Source of the DNA: Oceanobacillus sp. CFH 90083
GTDB lineage: Bacteria; Bacillota; Bacilli; Bacillales; Amphibacillaceae
Direction of reading: 5' to 3'
DNA: 64,000 bases
NCBI RefSeq assembly: GCF_009389585.1
Contig: NZ_VIYG01000005.1
Coordinates: forward strand, 301,104 to 365,103
Shown piece by piece: positions 13,621 to 22,934 of this stretch; position 1 is the stretch's first letter; each line of letters opens with the position of its first letter. The notes beneath the pieces were generated by a model, which saw nothing but the letters and a program-made list of their open reading frames with translations, did no database searches and had not been told where the DNA came from. The position numbers and the translations under genes are program-made.

Positions 13621-13860
13621 TTACACTTTAAGAAAGTATAAAAAGATCAAGGAATAAAGTACGACGGACACAATGTCCTAGTATCGGCGCTGGTCGCACA
13701 ATGGGACTAAACTGAGCCGGCGAAAGTGCAACGCTTTTTATAAGGTGAATAATCGCAACCCCAATGTTTTTTCGGTGGGACGAGTAATCCCGGTCCCAGT
13801 CCCGGCTAAGGCAAATCTGCGCCTTTTTCAGGCTTGGCTTTACCAAGCTTTCTTTATCTT
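13621..13860 (+). repeat. Dispersed intergenic element, family B copy 1
   Basis: About 240 bases between lspA and ileS share blocks in the same order with 52103-52314: AATAAAGTACGACGG, a small palindrome GGACA-CAA-TGTCC, two GTTTTTT-linked hairpins, and CTTGGCTTTACCAAG followed by CTTTCTTTATC. The second hairpin at 13777-13797 has stem GGGAC/GTCCC around loop GAGTAATCCCG; the first at 13742-13762 is weaker. With the ileS terminator it accounts for the 456-base gap after lspA. No credible gene is present. Confidence 0.85.
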
Positions 13861-14002
13861 ATCCTTTATGCTGGTAATTTTCAAGAAACAACGATAAGGA
13901 AAGGGTACATCCTGCTAATATAGATATAGAGTCAGGCTGCATCTGCTTAAAAAATGGAATCTCCTTATTTCTATAGTCTCTATGCTTTAGATAATGTCAT
14001 AA

Positions 14003-14036
14003 TAAAGAGCCAGCCTTTTATTTTAAGACTGACTCA
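14003..14036 (-). terminator. Terminator downstream of ileS
   Basis: On the minus strand AGTCAGTCTT (14034-14025) pairs with AAGGCTGGCT (14017-14008) over 10 bp with G-U wobbles, followed by CTTTATT. It starts 12 bases after the ileS stop, so lspA probably has its own promoter or depends on readthrough. Confidence 0.7.
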
Positions 14037-14045
14037 TTATTTGTT

Positions 14046-16802
14046 TTAGTTTGTATAATTTTCTTTGACAACACTGGCACATCTTGCACATAATGTTGAA
14101 TGGTCTTTATCTTCTCCTACTGTATCAGAAACAACCCAGCAGCGTTCGCATGTTTCGCCAGAATGCTTTTCAACAGCAACTTCTACATAATCATATGCTT
14201 TTCCAATACCTTTTCCATCCGCAATAACTGCTTCAGAAACAATGAGATATTGATGCAGATGCGCTACATTTTCAAGCACCTGCTTTGTCTCTTCATCAAG
14301 GGGAGCTAATGTAATTTTAGCCTCCAGCGATTTTCCAATAACCTTCTCTGCTCTAGCTTCTTCAAGAGCCTTCAGGACATCATCTCTCACTTCCATAAAG
14401 TGATTCCATTTTCCGACAATGCCTTCTGCACCGGCAATCTGACGGGGCTCAGGAATATCTGTTAAGTGAACAGTCTCTGCCTCTACACCTGGAATGTATT
14501 CCCATACTTCTTCTGCTGTATGCGGAATAATCGGCGCTAATAATTTCACAAGCGTTGTTAAAATTTCATAATAGCCTGTTTGAATACTGCGGCGGCGCGG
14601 ATGATCTGCAGCTTCAATATATAGAATATCCTTCGCAAAATCTAAATAGAAGGAGCTTAAATCTACTGCACAGAAATTATGAATCTGATTGATTACCGGA
14701 GCAAATTCAAAATGCTCATAATCCTCACGTGCATTTTTTAGCACTTGCTGCAGGCGGTAAAGCATATAGCGATCTACTTCCTGCAGGTCCTCATCCTTCA
14801 CACGATCCTTATTAGGATCAAAATCAGCAAGGTTTGCTAATAAGAAACGGAAAGTGTTACGGATTTTCCGATAGCTTTCGGATGTTTGTTTTAAAATATC
14901 GTCAGAGATACGCACATCCGCCTGATAATCCACACTTGCTACCCATAGACGTAAAATATCTGATCCTAATTGTTTTTGTACTTTGGAAGGGACAATGACA
15001 TTCCCTAATGATTTACTCATCTTACGGCCATTACCATCAAGAACAAATCCATGGCTGACAATATTCTTATACGGCGCTTTTCCTGTTACTGCTACAGATG
15101 TAGACAAAGAGGAGTTAAACCAGCCGCGATATTGGTCACTGCCCTCTAAATAAAGGTCAGCTGGACGCTTATGGTCTTCACGATTCATAAGAACACCCTC
15201 ATGAGAAGAGCCTGAATCAAACCATACATCCATAATATCGACTTCTTTTGTAAATTCGCCATTCGGACTATGCTCAGATGTAAACCCTTCTGGCAGTAAA
15301 TCTTTCGCTTCTCTCTCAAACCATATATTCGAACCATGCTCGCGGAAAAGATCAGATACATGTGAAATGGTTTCATCTGTTATGATTGGTGTACCATCTT
15401 CTCCGTAAAATACTGGAATAGGAACGCCCCAAGCCCGTTGCCTGGAGATACACCAATCCTCACGATCTCTTACCATATTATAGAGTCTGGTTTCTCCCCA
15501 ATGCGGATACCAGTGAACACTTTTAATCTCATCAAGGATATTTTGACGGAAATCTTTAATCGATGCAAACCACTGTGAGGTTGCACGGAAGATCGTCGGT
15601 TTCTTTGTTCTCCAGTCATGCGGATAAGAGTGTGTGATAAAATCCAGCTTCAATAAAGAGCCATTTTCATCCAATTTTTCGGTAATGACTTTATTTGCTT
15701 CGTCATAGAATAAACCCTCAAATCCTGGTGCTTCACTTGTAAAGATACCTTTCTCATCAACCGGGCAGAAGGTATCCAGATTGTATTTACGGGAAACATA
15801 GAAGTCATCTTCCCCATGGCCGGGAGCAGTATGAACACAGCCTGTTCCCGCATCTGTCGTAACATGCTCACCAAGCATGACAAGAGACTTACGGTCATAA
15901 AATGGATGCTGTGCTTCGACACGATCCGCTTCCTGCCCTTTAAATTTCTTCACAACCGTTACATCTTCCCAGCCTAATACTTCTTTAACATCCTCCAGCA
16001 AAGCCTCTGCGACGATATACTTTTCATCATTCACTTGTGCCACTACATAGCTTAAATCAGGATGCAGGCTGATTCCTAAGTTTGCCGGGAGCGTCCAAGG
16101 GGTTGTTGTCCAGATAATAATTTTCTCGCCGCCATCAAGGACATCTTTTCCATCTGTTACTTCAAATGAAACATAGATAGAAGGTGAGCGTTTATCCTGA
16201 TATTCGATTTCTGCTTCTGCAAGTGCGGATTCAGAAGAAGGAGACCAATAAACCGGCTTTAGACCTTTATAAATATAGCCTTTACGAGCCATTTCTCCAA
16301 AAACTTTAATTTGGGAAGCTTCATAATCCCTTGTTAACGTTATATACGGATTATCCCAATCTCCGCGTACACCTAATTTTTTAAATTGCGAACGCTGACT
16401 GTCAATTTGTCCAAGCGCATATTCTTCACAAAGCCTGCGAAATTCTGCCACGGACATTTCTTTCCGCTTAACTTTCTTTTTCTTCGTCAATGCTGTTTCA
16501 ATCGGCAATCCATGTGTGTCCCACCCCGGAATATAAGGTGCATGAAAGCCGGTCATTGATTTATAACGGACAATGAAATCCTTTAAAATTTTATTCAGTG
16601 CATGCCCGATATGAATATCTCCATTCGCATAAGGGGGACCATCATGTAAAATAAATAGTGGTCTGTCCTTTGTACGATCTAAGCTTTTTTGATATTGATT
16701 GTTTTCTTCCCAATTCTGTTGGCGCTCAGGCTCTTTATTGGGCAGATTTCCACGCATTGGAAAAGCTGTTTTCGGCATTAATAATGTTTGTTTATATTCC
16801 AA
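14046..16802 (-). CDS. ileS: Isoleucyl-tRNA synthetase
   Basis: IleS charges tRNA-Ile and edits valine. The class I signature [20 protein letters not shown] (HIGH) is near residues 50-65, the editing domain contains [13 protein letters not shown], and [10 protein letters not shown] is the KMSKS loop near residue 590. The C-terminus has a zinc finger with CERC and CARC pairs, as in B. subtilis. I place the start at TTG 16802 because AGGAGG precedes it at the right distance and the N-terminus then reads [12 protein letters not shown]; an upstream ATG at 16826 would include the ribosome binding site. Length is then 918 residues. Confidence 0.97.
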   Translation of the reverse strand: MEYKQTLLMPKTAFPMRGNLPNKEPERQQNWEENNQYQKSLDRTKDRPLFILHDGPPYANGDIHIGHALNKILKDFIVRYKSMTGFHAPYIPGWDTHGLPIETALTKKKKVKRKEMSVAEFRRLCEEYALGQIDSQRSQFKKLGVRGDWDNPYITLTRDYEASQIKVFGEMARKGYIYKGLKPVYWSPSSESALAEAEIEYQDKRSPSIYVSFEVTDGKDVLDGGEKIIIWTTTPWTLPANLGISLHPDLSYVVAQVNDEKYIVAEALLEDVKEVLGWEDVTVVKKFKGQEADRVEAQHPFYDRKSLVMLGEHVTTDAGTGCVHTAPGHGEDDFYVSRKYNLDTFCPVDEKGIFTSEAPGFEGLFYDEANKVITEKLDENGSLLKLDFITHSYPHDWRTKKPTIFRATSQWFASIKDFRQNILDEIKSVHWYPHWGETRLYNMVRDREDWCISRQRAWGVPIPVFYGEDGTPIITDETISHVSDLFREHGSNIWFEREAKDLLPEGFTSEHSPNGEFTKEVDIMDVWFDSGSSHEGVLMNREDHKRPADLYLEGSDQYRGWFNSSLSTSVAVTGKAPYKNIVSHGFVLDGNGRKMSKSLGNVIVPSKVQKQLGSDILRLWVASVDYQADVRISDDILKQTSESYRKIRNTFRFLLANLADFDPNKDRVKDEDLQEVDRYMLYRLQQVLKNAREDYEHFEFAPVINQIHNFCAVDLSSFYLDFAKDILYIEAADHPRRRSIQTGYYEILTTLVKLLAPIIPHTAEEVWEYIPGVEAETVHLTDIPEPRQIAGAEGIVGKWNHFMEVRDDVLKALEEARAEKVIGKSLEAKITLAPLDEETKQVLENVAHLHQYLIVSEAVIADGKGIGKAYDYVEVAVEKHSGETCERCWVVSDTVGEDKDHSTLCARCASVVKENYTN

Positions 16803-16863
16803 AATATTCCCTCCTGTAGTGTTCATTACATATTGAAATGTATTTAAGTTTCACTTTATATAC

Positions 16864-17098
16864 AAAAAGAGTCCTCTAATCCCTAAAGGGACGAGAAGAC
16901 TCGCGGTACCACCCTTATAAATTTAATGGCCTGCATTAAATTCACTCGAAATCCGTAACGTGGACAGACGGCTGTTACTACATATTTTCATAACAGCTAC
17001 TCCAGAGTGATTTTCTAAAAGGCTTCTGTATTAGGCTTCCACCATCCCCAACTCGCTTATGCAGAAAATTCTTTTATACTTTCTCTTTCATTGTATCA
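16864..17098 (-). promoter_or_regulatory. T-box riboswitch of ileS
   Basis: The T-box AGGGTGGTACCGCG is on the minus strand at 16915-16902. It is followed by a terminator (GAGTCTTCT pairing with AGAGGACTC, inner TCCC/GGGA stem) and a T run at 16868-16864. Upstream lies a long stem I region; ATC followed by A at 17011-17009 is a plausible isoleucine specifier, which is inference. Uncharged tRNA-Ile should stabilise the antiterminator and allow ileS expression. Confidence 0.93.
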
Positions 17099-17159
17099 CT
17101 ATAAAGTTCATGAAGCTTTTAATGTGAAATAAGTGTCAAAAAACATTATACTTGTATGA

Positions 17160-17188
17160 ATTATATGTAATATACAAGCCTAAGTCAA
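17160..17188 (-). promoter_or_regulatory. Sigma-A type promoter of the ileS T-box leader
   Basis: On the minus strand TTGACT (17188-17183) and TATAAT (17165-17160) are separated by exactly 17 bases. The promoter starts 4 bases after the divIVA stop codon and about 60 bases before the T-box stem I, so ileS is transcribed independently of divIVA. Confidence 0.8.
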
Positions 17189-17192
17189 GCCT

Positions 17193-17699
17193 TTAAGATT
17201 CGTGCTCCATCAATTCTAAATCTTCATCGACTTCCGTATCAAACAGCTCTTCCCAGTCATCCGTGCCGAGCATTTCCAGCTGTGCCTGAACAAGCATGCG
17301 CATTCTTGAACGGAATACTTTCGCCTGTTTTTTCAGCTCTTCTACATCAAGCGAAATTTTTCGTGCTTTACTTAATGCTTCATTGACAATACGATCCGCA
17401 TTTTTTTCCGCTTCCTTCATAATTAATTTGGCTTCTTTTTGTGCACTGCCTTTAATATCTTCGGCCGTTTCCTGGGCAACAAGAATGGATTTATTTAATG
17501 TCTCTTCAATATTTGTAAAGTGTCCTAATCGTTCCTGAAGCTCTCTTGCCTTCTGGTCCAATTCATCTCTTTCACGTATGACGATTTCATAATCCTTCAT
17601 TACCTGGTCAAGAAATTTATTAACTTCATCCTCATCATAGCCACGAAACCCTCTTGCAAATTCTTTATTATGAATATCTAATGGTGATAATGCCACCAT
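17193..17699 (-). CDS. divIVA: Cell division initiation protein DivIVA
   Basis: DivIVA marks negatively curved membrane at division sites and poles, placing MinCD through MinJ and anchoring the chromosome in sporulation. The N-terminal lipid-binding motif LSPLDIHNKEFARGFRGYDEDEVNKFLDQV is present, followed by a long coiled coil rich in Lys and Glu and an acidic tail. GGGAGG precedes ATG 17699; a GTG at 17705 in the same frame is less likely. The position after ylmH is the usual one in Firmicutes. About 168 residues, normal for the family. Confidence 0.95.
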   Translation of the reverse strand: MVALSPLDIHNKEFARGFRGYDEDEVNKFLDQVMKDYEIVIRERDELDQKARELQERLGHFTNIEETLNKSILVAQETAEDIKGSAQKEAKLIMKEAEKNADRIVNEALSKARKISLDVEELKKQAKVFRSRMRMLVQAQLEMLGTDDWEELFDTEVDEDLELMEHES

Positions 17700-17766
17700 C
17701 TCCACCTCCCAAATCGGTACTTAGCTTCCAATATCTCTTTTTGATTATTCTATAACATTCTAATCT

Positions 17767-18549
17767 TTATTGTAAAACTGCAGCAGTCATTTTAATCTTA
17801 TCTTTTTTTGATCTCCCGCGAATCTCTACTACTTTGCTTCTGCCCTTTCCCCGTACAGACAGCATGTCTCCTTCTTGTAATTGGAATTTCACATCATCTA
17901 CAACACGATAATTTACTTTCACATGCAATTTTTGAATCAATACAGCTGCATCCTTCCGGGATACACCATATATCTCTTTAATCACGGTATCTAAACGCAA
18001 GGAAGAAATGGTTTTATCGTATTCCTTCCAGACTTCTTTTTTTACAATGAGAGATGTAAGCGGCTTTTCTTGAAAGGAGATCCGGGATTTCTTAATAGAT
18101 GTTAGATTCAATTTGATAAAAGGGACAACCTCCCCCGCTGCCAATAAATGAATCTTCCCATCTGCCACCGTAATATCTCCAAGCTTTTTACGCTTCACAC
18201 CCTGAGACAAAAAAGCACCCATTACATCCCGATGCTCCAGGCTTACAAATTTTTCTGGATAAGCGGCCTCCAGAAGGTCTATTTGAAATATATCCTCCGT
18301 AATGGCTTCATAAACAGGTGCAATCATGATTCTTTTGCGCTCACTGCATTCAGATCCGCCAAAGGCAGCCACTTGCAGTTCATCATGATTGGTGCCTAAA
18401 AGCATCTGGACAATTTCCTGTTCACGCGGATCCAAAAAATCAGTCAGCTTCGGGATATAAGATCTCTCCACCTGGTCTTTCCAGGAAAGCACCTGATCAA
18501 TAAAAGGCTGCTCTTCTTTACGAAAATGCTGATAAACTTCCATAGCCAT
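17767..18549 (-). CDS. ylmH: S4-domain RNA-binding protein YlmH
   Basis: YlmH (260 residues) has an N-terminal region related to RNA-binding folds and a C-terminal S4 domain (ISSLRLDTVIKEIYGVSRKDAAVLIQKLHVKVNYRVV near residue 180). B. subtilis YlmH has been linked to rescue of stalled 50S-peptidyl-tRNA complexes; in streptococci the gene belongs to the division-linked ylm cluster. The sequence shows only the RNA-binding fold. GGAAAGAG precedes ATG 18549; a second ATG two codons later is possible. Confidence 0.9.
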   Translation of the reverse strand: MAMEVYQHFRKEEQPFIDQVLSWKDQVERSYIPKLTDFLDPREQEIVQMLLGTNHDELQVAAFGGSECSERKRIMIAPVYEAITEDIFQIDLLEAAYPEKFVSLEHRDVMGAFLSQGVKRKKLGDITVADGKIHLLAAGEVVPFIKLNLTSIKKSRISFQEKPLTSLIVKKEVWKEYDKTISSLRLDTVIKEIYGVSRKDAAVLIQKLHVKVNYRVVDDVKFQLQEGDMLSVRGKGRSKVVEIRGRSKKDKIKMTAAVLQ

Positions 18550-18557
18550 CTCTTTCC

Positions 18558-18821
18558 TTAAACCATCATGGCAATTTGTACAAAACCCTGTCTTGCGAAA
18601 TGTAATAATAGAATCGCAACAATTGGAGAAAAATCAATCATACCAAGCGGCGGAATAAACTTACGGAAAATTTCTAAATAAGGTTCACAAATTTTCCCGA
18701 GCAGCTCTCCAAATTGGGACTCTCTGGCCCCGGGGAACCAGGACATAAAAATATACACAATGAGTGCAAAGCTATAAATGGTTAAACCAAAACTTATTAG
18801 TGAAACGATTTGTGTCAACAT
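18558..18821 (-). CDS. ylmG: YggT family membrane protein YlmG
   Basis: YlmG (87 residues) has two hydrophobic segments, [19 protein letters not shown] and a C-terminal one around [13 protein letters not shown], joined by a loop with the conserved SWFPGARES and [15 protein letters not shown]. YggT proteins are small membrane proteins of the ylm cluster suspected of a role in division or osmotic tolerance; the mechanism is unknown. The gene starts 6 bases after sepF and lies 8 bases before ylmH, so the three are surely co-transcribed. Confidence 0.9.
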   Translation of the reverse strand: MLTQIVSLISFGLTIYSFALIVYIFMSWFPGARESQFGELLGKICEPYLEIFRKFIPPLGMIDFSPIVAILLLHFARQGFVQIAMMV

Positions 18822-18827
18822 CTGCTG

Positions 18828-19265
18828 CTACCATCCTTTATCATAATCTTGCTGTTCATATAACATTTCGGAAATACTTCCAGATACTTCTACATTATCC
18901 GGTGTACACAAAAAGGTCTCTGACCCTAATTTTTGAATATCTCCTTTCACGGCATAAACCGTTCCGCTCAGAAAGTCAACAATCCGTTTTGCCTGTTGAT
19001 GATCCACACGCTGCAAATTAATAATAACGGCACGTCTGTTAACAATATTATCTGCTATGTCCTGAGCTTCATTATAATTTCTGGGCTCGGCTAAAACAAC
19101 CTTGGAATTTGTATTTTGTATACTGGAAAGATTCACAACATTCTTACCTGCTGCCATTTTTTCCTTTGTTTGAGGTATTTCTTCTTTTTGTTCTTCTTCA
19201 GCATATTCATACTCATATTCATCATCCAACGTGAAATAATTTTTAAGCTTCTTCTTAAAGCTCAT
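18828..19265 (-). CDS. sepF: Cell division protein SepF
   Basis: SepF tethers FtsZ to the membrane through an N-terminal amphipathic helix (MSFKKKLKNYFTL) and polymerises into rings through its C-terminal globular domain (VVLAEPRNYNEAQDIADNIVNRRAVIINLQRV, KRIVDFLSGTVYA). An acidic linker rich in Glu and Tyr joins them. The start at ATG 19265 is chosen because GAGGTG precedes it; a GTG at 19274 overlaps that ribosome binding site. At 145 residues it is close to B. subtilis SepF. FtsZ, its partner, is encoded about 5 kb further right. Confidence 0.95.
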   Translation of the reverse strand: MSFKKKLKNYFTLDDEYEYEYAEEEQKEEIPQTKEKMAAGKNVVNLSSIQNTNSKVVLAEPRNYNEAQDIADNIVNRRAVIINLQRVDHQQAKRIVDFLSGTVYAVKGDIQKLGSETFLCTPDNVEVSGSISEMLYEQQDYDKGW

Positions 19266-19280
19266 TCTCTGCACCTCACT

Positions 19281-19961
19281 TTAAATTTCTTTGCCGACCA
19301 GCTTGGTACCTATCCGAATATGTGTAGCACCTTCCTCTACAGCAACTTCATAATCGTTACTCATACCCATAGACAGGTATTCACATGGTGCATAATCTAA
19401 ATTCAATTTCTGGATTTGATCCCTTAGCAAACGTAATTTTTTAAACAGCGGGCGGGTTTCTTCCGGATTATCCACATGTGGAGCCATCGTCATTAAACCG
19501 ACAATTTGTATATTCTCAAATGCAGCTAAATCCTTTATAAAAGATTCCACTTCTTCTACAGCCAATCCGTGCTTCGATTCCTCACCGCTTACATTGACCT
19601 GAACAAAACAAGGAACTGTCTTCTTACTGCGCTTATTAATCTCTTTCGCCAAAGATTTTCTATCTAATGAATGAATATAATCGACATGATGAATGATATC
19701 TTTTACTTTTCTGGATTGTAGTGATCCAATAAAATGCCAAACAGCACTGTCTCTGATCTCTGCAAATTTTGCTAAAAAGCCTTCATTTCTATTCTCTCCC
19801 AGGTGATGAATCCCGACAGATATTGCTTCTTTTGCTCGTTCTATTGTAACATACTTCGTCACAGCGATAATATGAATATCTTCTTTATTTCTGCCGGATC
19901 TCTCCGCAGCTTGTGCTATATCCGCTTGAATTCCAATTAAATTATCTCTTACTGCAGCCAT
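19281..19961 (-). CDS. ylmE: YggS family pyridoxal phosphate homeostasis protein
   Basis: The 226-residue protein is a single-domain alanine racemase-like TIM barrel. The PLP lysine lies in DIHIIAVTKYVTIERAKEAI near residue 36, and the FIGSLQSRK and SMGMSNDYEVAVEEGATHIRIGT blocks bind the cofactor phosphate. Family members carry PLP without known catalysis and keep B6 vitamers and amino acid pools in balance. GGAGGATAGGA precedes ATG 19961. It sits between ylmD and sepF with short gaps. Confidence 0.93.
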   Translation of the reverse strand: MAAVRDNLIGIQADIAQAAERSGRNKEDIHIIAVTKYVTIERAKEAISVGIHHLGENRNEGFLAKFAEIRDSAVWHFIGSLQSRKVKDIIHHVDYIHSLDRKSLAKEINKRSKKTVPCFVQVNVSGEESKHGLAVEEVESFIKDLAAFENIQIVGLMTMAPHVDNPEETRPLFKKLRLLRDQIQKLNLDYAPCEYLSMGMSNDYEVAVEEGATHIRIGTKLVGKEI

Positions 19962-19973
19962 TCCTATCCTCCA

Positions 19974-20792
19974 TTACTTCTTTTGTTTCTCAAAGCCTAT
20001 AAACGCGAGCATTCTTCCCGTTTTTCCATTATCGCGCCGATGAGAGAAAAATAACGACTCATCCTGTAAGGTACAATATTTTGTTACCTCTATATTATGA
20101 CGAAAGACGCCGGATTGTACAAGGATATCGACATTAATCTCTTTTAGATCAATCAGATATTGTCCCTTTGATACTTCCACAGTAAATTTCTGCTTCTGTT
20201 CATCACTCAGATGCGATAAGACAACATCGTCAACGATATAATTTTCTTTAGAAATACTTGGCCCTACTACCACTTTCATGTTCTTTAAAGAGGCGCCGGC
20301 TTGTTTTAATTTTTGTACCATTTCCCGGGCAATCTGTCCAACGGTTCCTTTCCAGCCAGCATGAGCAATCCCGGCTATTCTCGTAGTTGGGTCAACAAAA
20401 AACAAGGGAACACAATCTGCAAAAAAAGCAACAGCAAGCAGTTGATCTGCCTCATGGATTAGCAGTCCATCGACTCCAGGTATGCTGGAGTCAAAGGAAG
20501 TGCTGCCTTTCCCGGCATCTTCTGGAATGGTTAGATGTACGTTTGTTCCATGTACCTGCTCCCCGCAAACCCATCGTTGTAACGGGATATTTAATTCCTG
20601 ACCTAAAATACACCGATTTTCTAATACCTTCTGCTCGTCATCCAATACATGGAGCCCCATATTTAATTGCTCGTAAGCTCCTTCACTTACACCTCCATTT
20701 TTTGTTGTAAAGCCTGCAATCAGACCGGGAATTTCTTCTTCTAATGAAGATAAGTGGAGTCTTGTCTCACTTTTAAGCTGAAATGGCTCCAT
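19974..20792 (-). CDS. ylmD: YfiH/PgeF-type purine nucleoside phosphorylase (laccase domain)
   Basis: The 272-residue protein belongs to the YfiH (DUF152) family, known for purine nucleoside phosphorylase and adenosine deaminase activity and, in E. coli (PgeF), for editing misincorporated serine in peptidoglycan precursors. The metal-binding His and Cys occur in WVCGEQVHGTNVH, FFADCVPLFF and IAGIAHAGWKG. GAGGGG lies 8 bases before ATG 20792. Its place beside cell division genes suits the murein editing role, which is inference here. Confidence 0.9.
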   Translation of the reverse strand: MEPFQLKSETRLHLSSLEEEIPGLIAGFTTKNGGVSEGAYEQLNMGLHVLDDEQKVLENRCILGQELNIPLQRWVCGEQVHGTNVHLTIPEDAGKGSTSFDSSIPGVDGLLIHEADQLLAVAFFADCVPLFFVDPTTRIAGIAHAGWKGTVGQIAREMVQKLKQAGASLKNMKVVVGPSISKENYIVDDVVLSHLSDEQKQKFTVEVSKGQYLIDLKEINVDILVQSGVFRHNIEVTKYCTLQDESLFFSHRRDNGKTGRMLAFIGFEKQKK

Positions 20793-20912
20793 GTCTTTCC
20801 CCTCTTTTCATTTTATGGATACATTTTATTAAATTTCGTTTTTAGGGACCTTTGATTTTCTTTAAATTCAATTTTATGTCTTATTTTAACACATTATATC
20901 GATAATTTCTTC

Positions 20913-21173
20913 TTAATCTTCTGTATAGAGGTCCGGTCCCTTGACTTTCTCCACTAAAATGACATCTTCACCAATCCGTACGATTTTTTCCCAAGCAATA
21001 AAAAGCTCTCCTGCTTTAGCAAACATACCGTTTTTTTTCCCTTTTGCTTCAGCAATAACAGCAATAATTCTTCCTGTTCTGCCGTCGATTTCTAAATCAA
21101 TGATATGCCCTAAACGTGTTCCATCGTCCATCACAATAAGTTCTTTTATTTGTAATTCAGATAGTTTCACCAT
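20913..21173 (-). CDS. ylmC: YlmC/YmxH family PRC-barrel sporulation protein
   Basis: An 86-residue PRC-barrel protein: LSELQIKELIVMDDGTRLGHIIDLEIDGRTGRIIAVIAEA followed by the strand FIAWEKIVRIGEDVILV. Small PRC-barrel proteins of this type are found in spore formers next to sigG or dapG, and some are under sporulation sigma factors; biochemical function is unknown. GGAGGGAG precedes ATG 21173. It follows the sigG terminator, so it starts the ylm transcript or a unit of its own. Confidence 0.88.
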   Translation of the reverse strand: MVKLSELQIKELIVMDDGTRLGHIIDLEIDGRTGRIIAVIAEAKGKKNGMFAKAGELFIAWEKIVRIGEDVILVEKVKGPDLYTED

Positions 21174-21258
21174 GTCAGCTCCCTCCTCTTCTTATCCTAT
21201 GCATAGAAAGATGCTTTTTTTCATGGAAAATGAAAAGGAAGGATGCATTATTGCATGC

Positions 21259-21290
21259 AAAAAGCCTTACCACTGGAGGCAAGGCTTTTT
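21259..21290 (-). terminator. Terminator of sigG
   Basis: A perfect 10-bp inverted repeat (AAAAAGCCTT at 21259-21268, complement at 21281-21290) with a 12-base loop begins 6 bases beyond the sigG stop. Its minus-strand 3' arm ends in TTTTT. Confidence 0.88.
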
Positions 21291-21295
21291 GTTTC

Positions 21296-22078
21296 TTATT
21301 CAAACATTTGCTTATTCATCTGGTGAATAGCTCCTTTTTCAAGTCTGGATACTTGCGCTTGAGAAATTCCTATCTCATCCGCCACTTCCATCTGTGTTTT
21401 TCCTTGAAAAAAGCGTTTATTTAATATCATTTTTTCTCTGGCATTTAATCTGTGCATCCCCTCTTTTAAGGAAAGCTTATCTACCCATGATGAATCTTTA
21501 TCTTTTTCATCACTCAACTGATCCATTACAAAAATAGGGTCGCCGCCATCATTATAAATTGGCTCAAAAAGAGAAACAGGGTCTTGAATGGCATCCAGTG
21601 CAAAAACAATATCCGCCTGCTCAACTCCCATTTCCTTGGCGATTTCTGCTGGAGACGGGTCTTTAGATGTTTTACTGATTAACTGCTCTCTGACCTGTAA
21701 AGCCCGATAAGCAATATCCCGTAAAGACCTTGATACACGAATTGGATTATTATCCCGTAAGTACCTTCTGATCTCACCAATAATCATCGGAACAGCATAG
21801 GTGGAAAAACGCACATTATGGGACAAATCAAAATTATCAATTGATTTCATTAACCCAATACAGCCGACCTGAAATAAGTCATCAACATATTCCCCCCTGT
21901 TATTAAAGCGCTGAATAACGCTAAGAACAAGGCGCAAATTGCCATTTACTAATTCTTCCCGGGCAATCATATCGTTTTCTTCCTGCATCCGGATAAATAA
22001 TTTTTTCATTTCATCATTTTTAAGTACTGGAAGCTTTGATGTATCAACCCCGCATATTTCAACTTTATGTCTTGCCAT
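21296..22078 (-). CDS. sigG: RNA polymerase sigma-G factor (late forespore)
   Basis: Sigma-G drives late forespore genes after engulfment. The 260-residue protein starts MARHKVEICGVDTSKLPVLKNDEM, the family-specific N-terminus that binds anti-sigma factors, then region 2 (FNNRGEYVDDLFQVGCIGLMKSIDNFDLSHNVRFSTYA), region 3, and region 4 with TQMEVADEIGISQAQVSRLEKGA. The frame is open 40 codons further upstream, but GGGGAGGT sits 9 bases before ATG 22078 and the B. subtilis protein has the same length. It lies 121 bases after sigE and has its own terminator. Confidence 0.97.
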   Translation of the reverse strand: MARHKVEICGVDTSKLPVLKNDEMKKLFIRMQEENDMIAREELVNGNLRLVLSVIQRFNNRGEYVDDLFQVGCIGLMKSIDNFDLSHNVRFSTYAVPMIIGEIRRYLRDNNPIRVSRSLRDIAYRALQVREQLISKTSKDPSPAEIAKEMGVEQADIVFALDAIQDPVSLFEPIYNDGGDPIFVMDQLSDEKDKDSSWVDKLSLKEGMHRLNAREKMILNKRFFQGKTQMEVADEIGISQAQVSRLEKGAIHQMNKQMFE

Positions 22079-22199
22079 TCCCGAAAACCTCCCCAATCTT
22101 AGATGCTGTTCAAGGACAGTATCTCCCCGGGAAAAGTTTTTATTCAGGAAAAACCTGTAAAAAAATAATTGATATGCGGTGAAGAATTGATATATCAAG

Positions 22200-22919
22200 C
22201 TACACCATTTTATTAAATTCTTTTTTTAATCGACGTATAATTTTCTTCTCTAATCGGGAAATATAAGACTGGGAAATTCCCAGCATATCTGCTACATCCT
22301 TCTGCGTTTTTTCATCATCGCCGACTAATCCAAAACGCAGCTCCATAATCTGTTTTTCACGTGCATTTAATTTGCCTAATGCAGATTTCAGCAATGATTT
22401 ATCAACATTTGATTCGATATTCTTTGTAATAATATCTTCCTCTGTTCCCAGTACATCCGATAATAAAAGTTCATTGCCATCCCAATCAATATTTAGCGGT
22501 TCATCAAAAGAAACCTCTGTTTTTAGTTTATTGGTTCTACGCAGATACATTAAGATTTCATTTTCAATACAACGGGAGGCATAGGTTGCCAGTTTAATTT
22601 TTTTCTCCGGGTTAAAGGTATTCACTGCCTTAATCAGCCCTATCGTACCTATGCTAATCAAATCTTCAATGTTAATACCTGTATTCTCAAATTTTCTGGC
22701 AATATAAACGACCAGCCGCAGATTTCTTTCAATTAACATCGATCTGGCTGCTTTGTCTCCTTTAGGCAATTTTTTTAGCAATTCCTGTTCTTCTTGCTTT
22801 GTTAAAGGTGGCGGTAATGCCTCACTTCCGCCAATATAGTAGATTTCCTTTGGTTTAAATCCAATCTTCCTAAGAAACTGATACCAACGTAATTTAAGTT
22901 TAAACTTCCAAATAGCCAC
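22200..22919 (-). CDS. sigE: RNA polymerase sigma-E factor precursor (early mother cell)
   Basis: Pro-sigma-E directs early mother-cell transcription after cleavage by SpoIIGA. With the GTG start at 22919 (AAGGAG 10 bases upstream) it has 239 residues, the B. subtilis length. Residues 1-27 form the basic, aromatic pro-sequence ([21 protein letters not shown]), followed by the conserved [13 protein letters not shown] around the cleavage site. Regions 2 ([31 protein letters not shown]) and 4 ([21 protein letters not shown]) are intact. A GTG at 22928 sits inside the ribosome binding site and is unlikely. It lies 15 bases after spoIIGA. Confidence 0.97.
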   Translation of the reverse strand: MAIWKFKLKLRWYQFLRKIGFKPKEIYYIGGSEALPPPLTKQEEQELLKKLPKGDKAARSMLIERNLRLVVYIARKFENTGINIEDLISIGTIGLIKAVNTFNPEKKIKLATYASRCIENEILMYLRRTNKLKTEVSFDEPLNIDWDGNELLLSDVLGTEEDIITKNIESNVDKSLLKSALGKLNAREKQIMELRFGLVGDDEKTQKDVADMLGISQSYISRLEKKIIRRLKKEFNKMV

Positions 22920-22934
22920 TTGACGCACTCTCCT

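Noticed and set aside
13628..13846. 72-codon minus-strand frame
   Set aside because: It lies wholly inside family B copy 1, has no ribosome binding site and is a by-product of GC-rich hairpin arms.
22079..22198. Sigma-F promoter in front of sigG
   Set aside because: sigG is expected to depend on sigma-F, but I could not find a GYWTA and GGNNANANTW pair at correct spacing that I trust.
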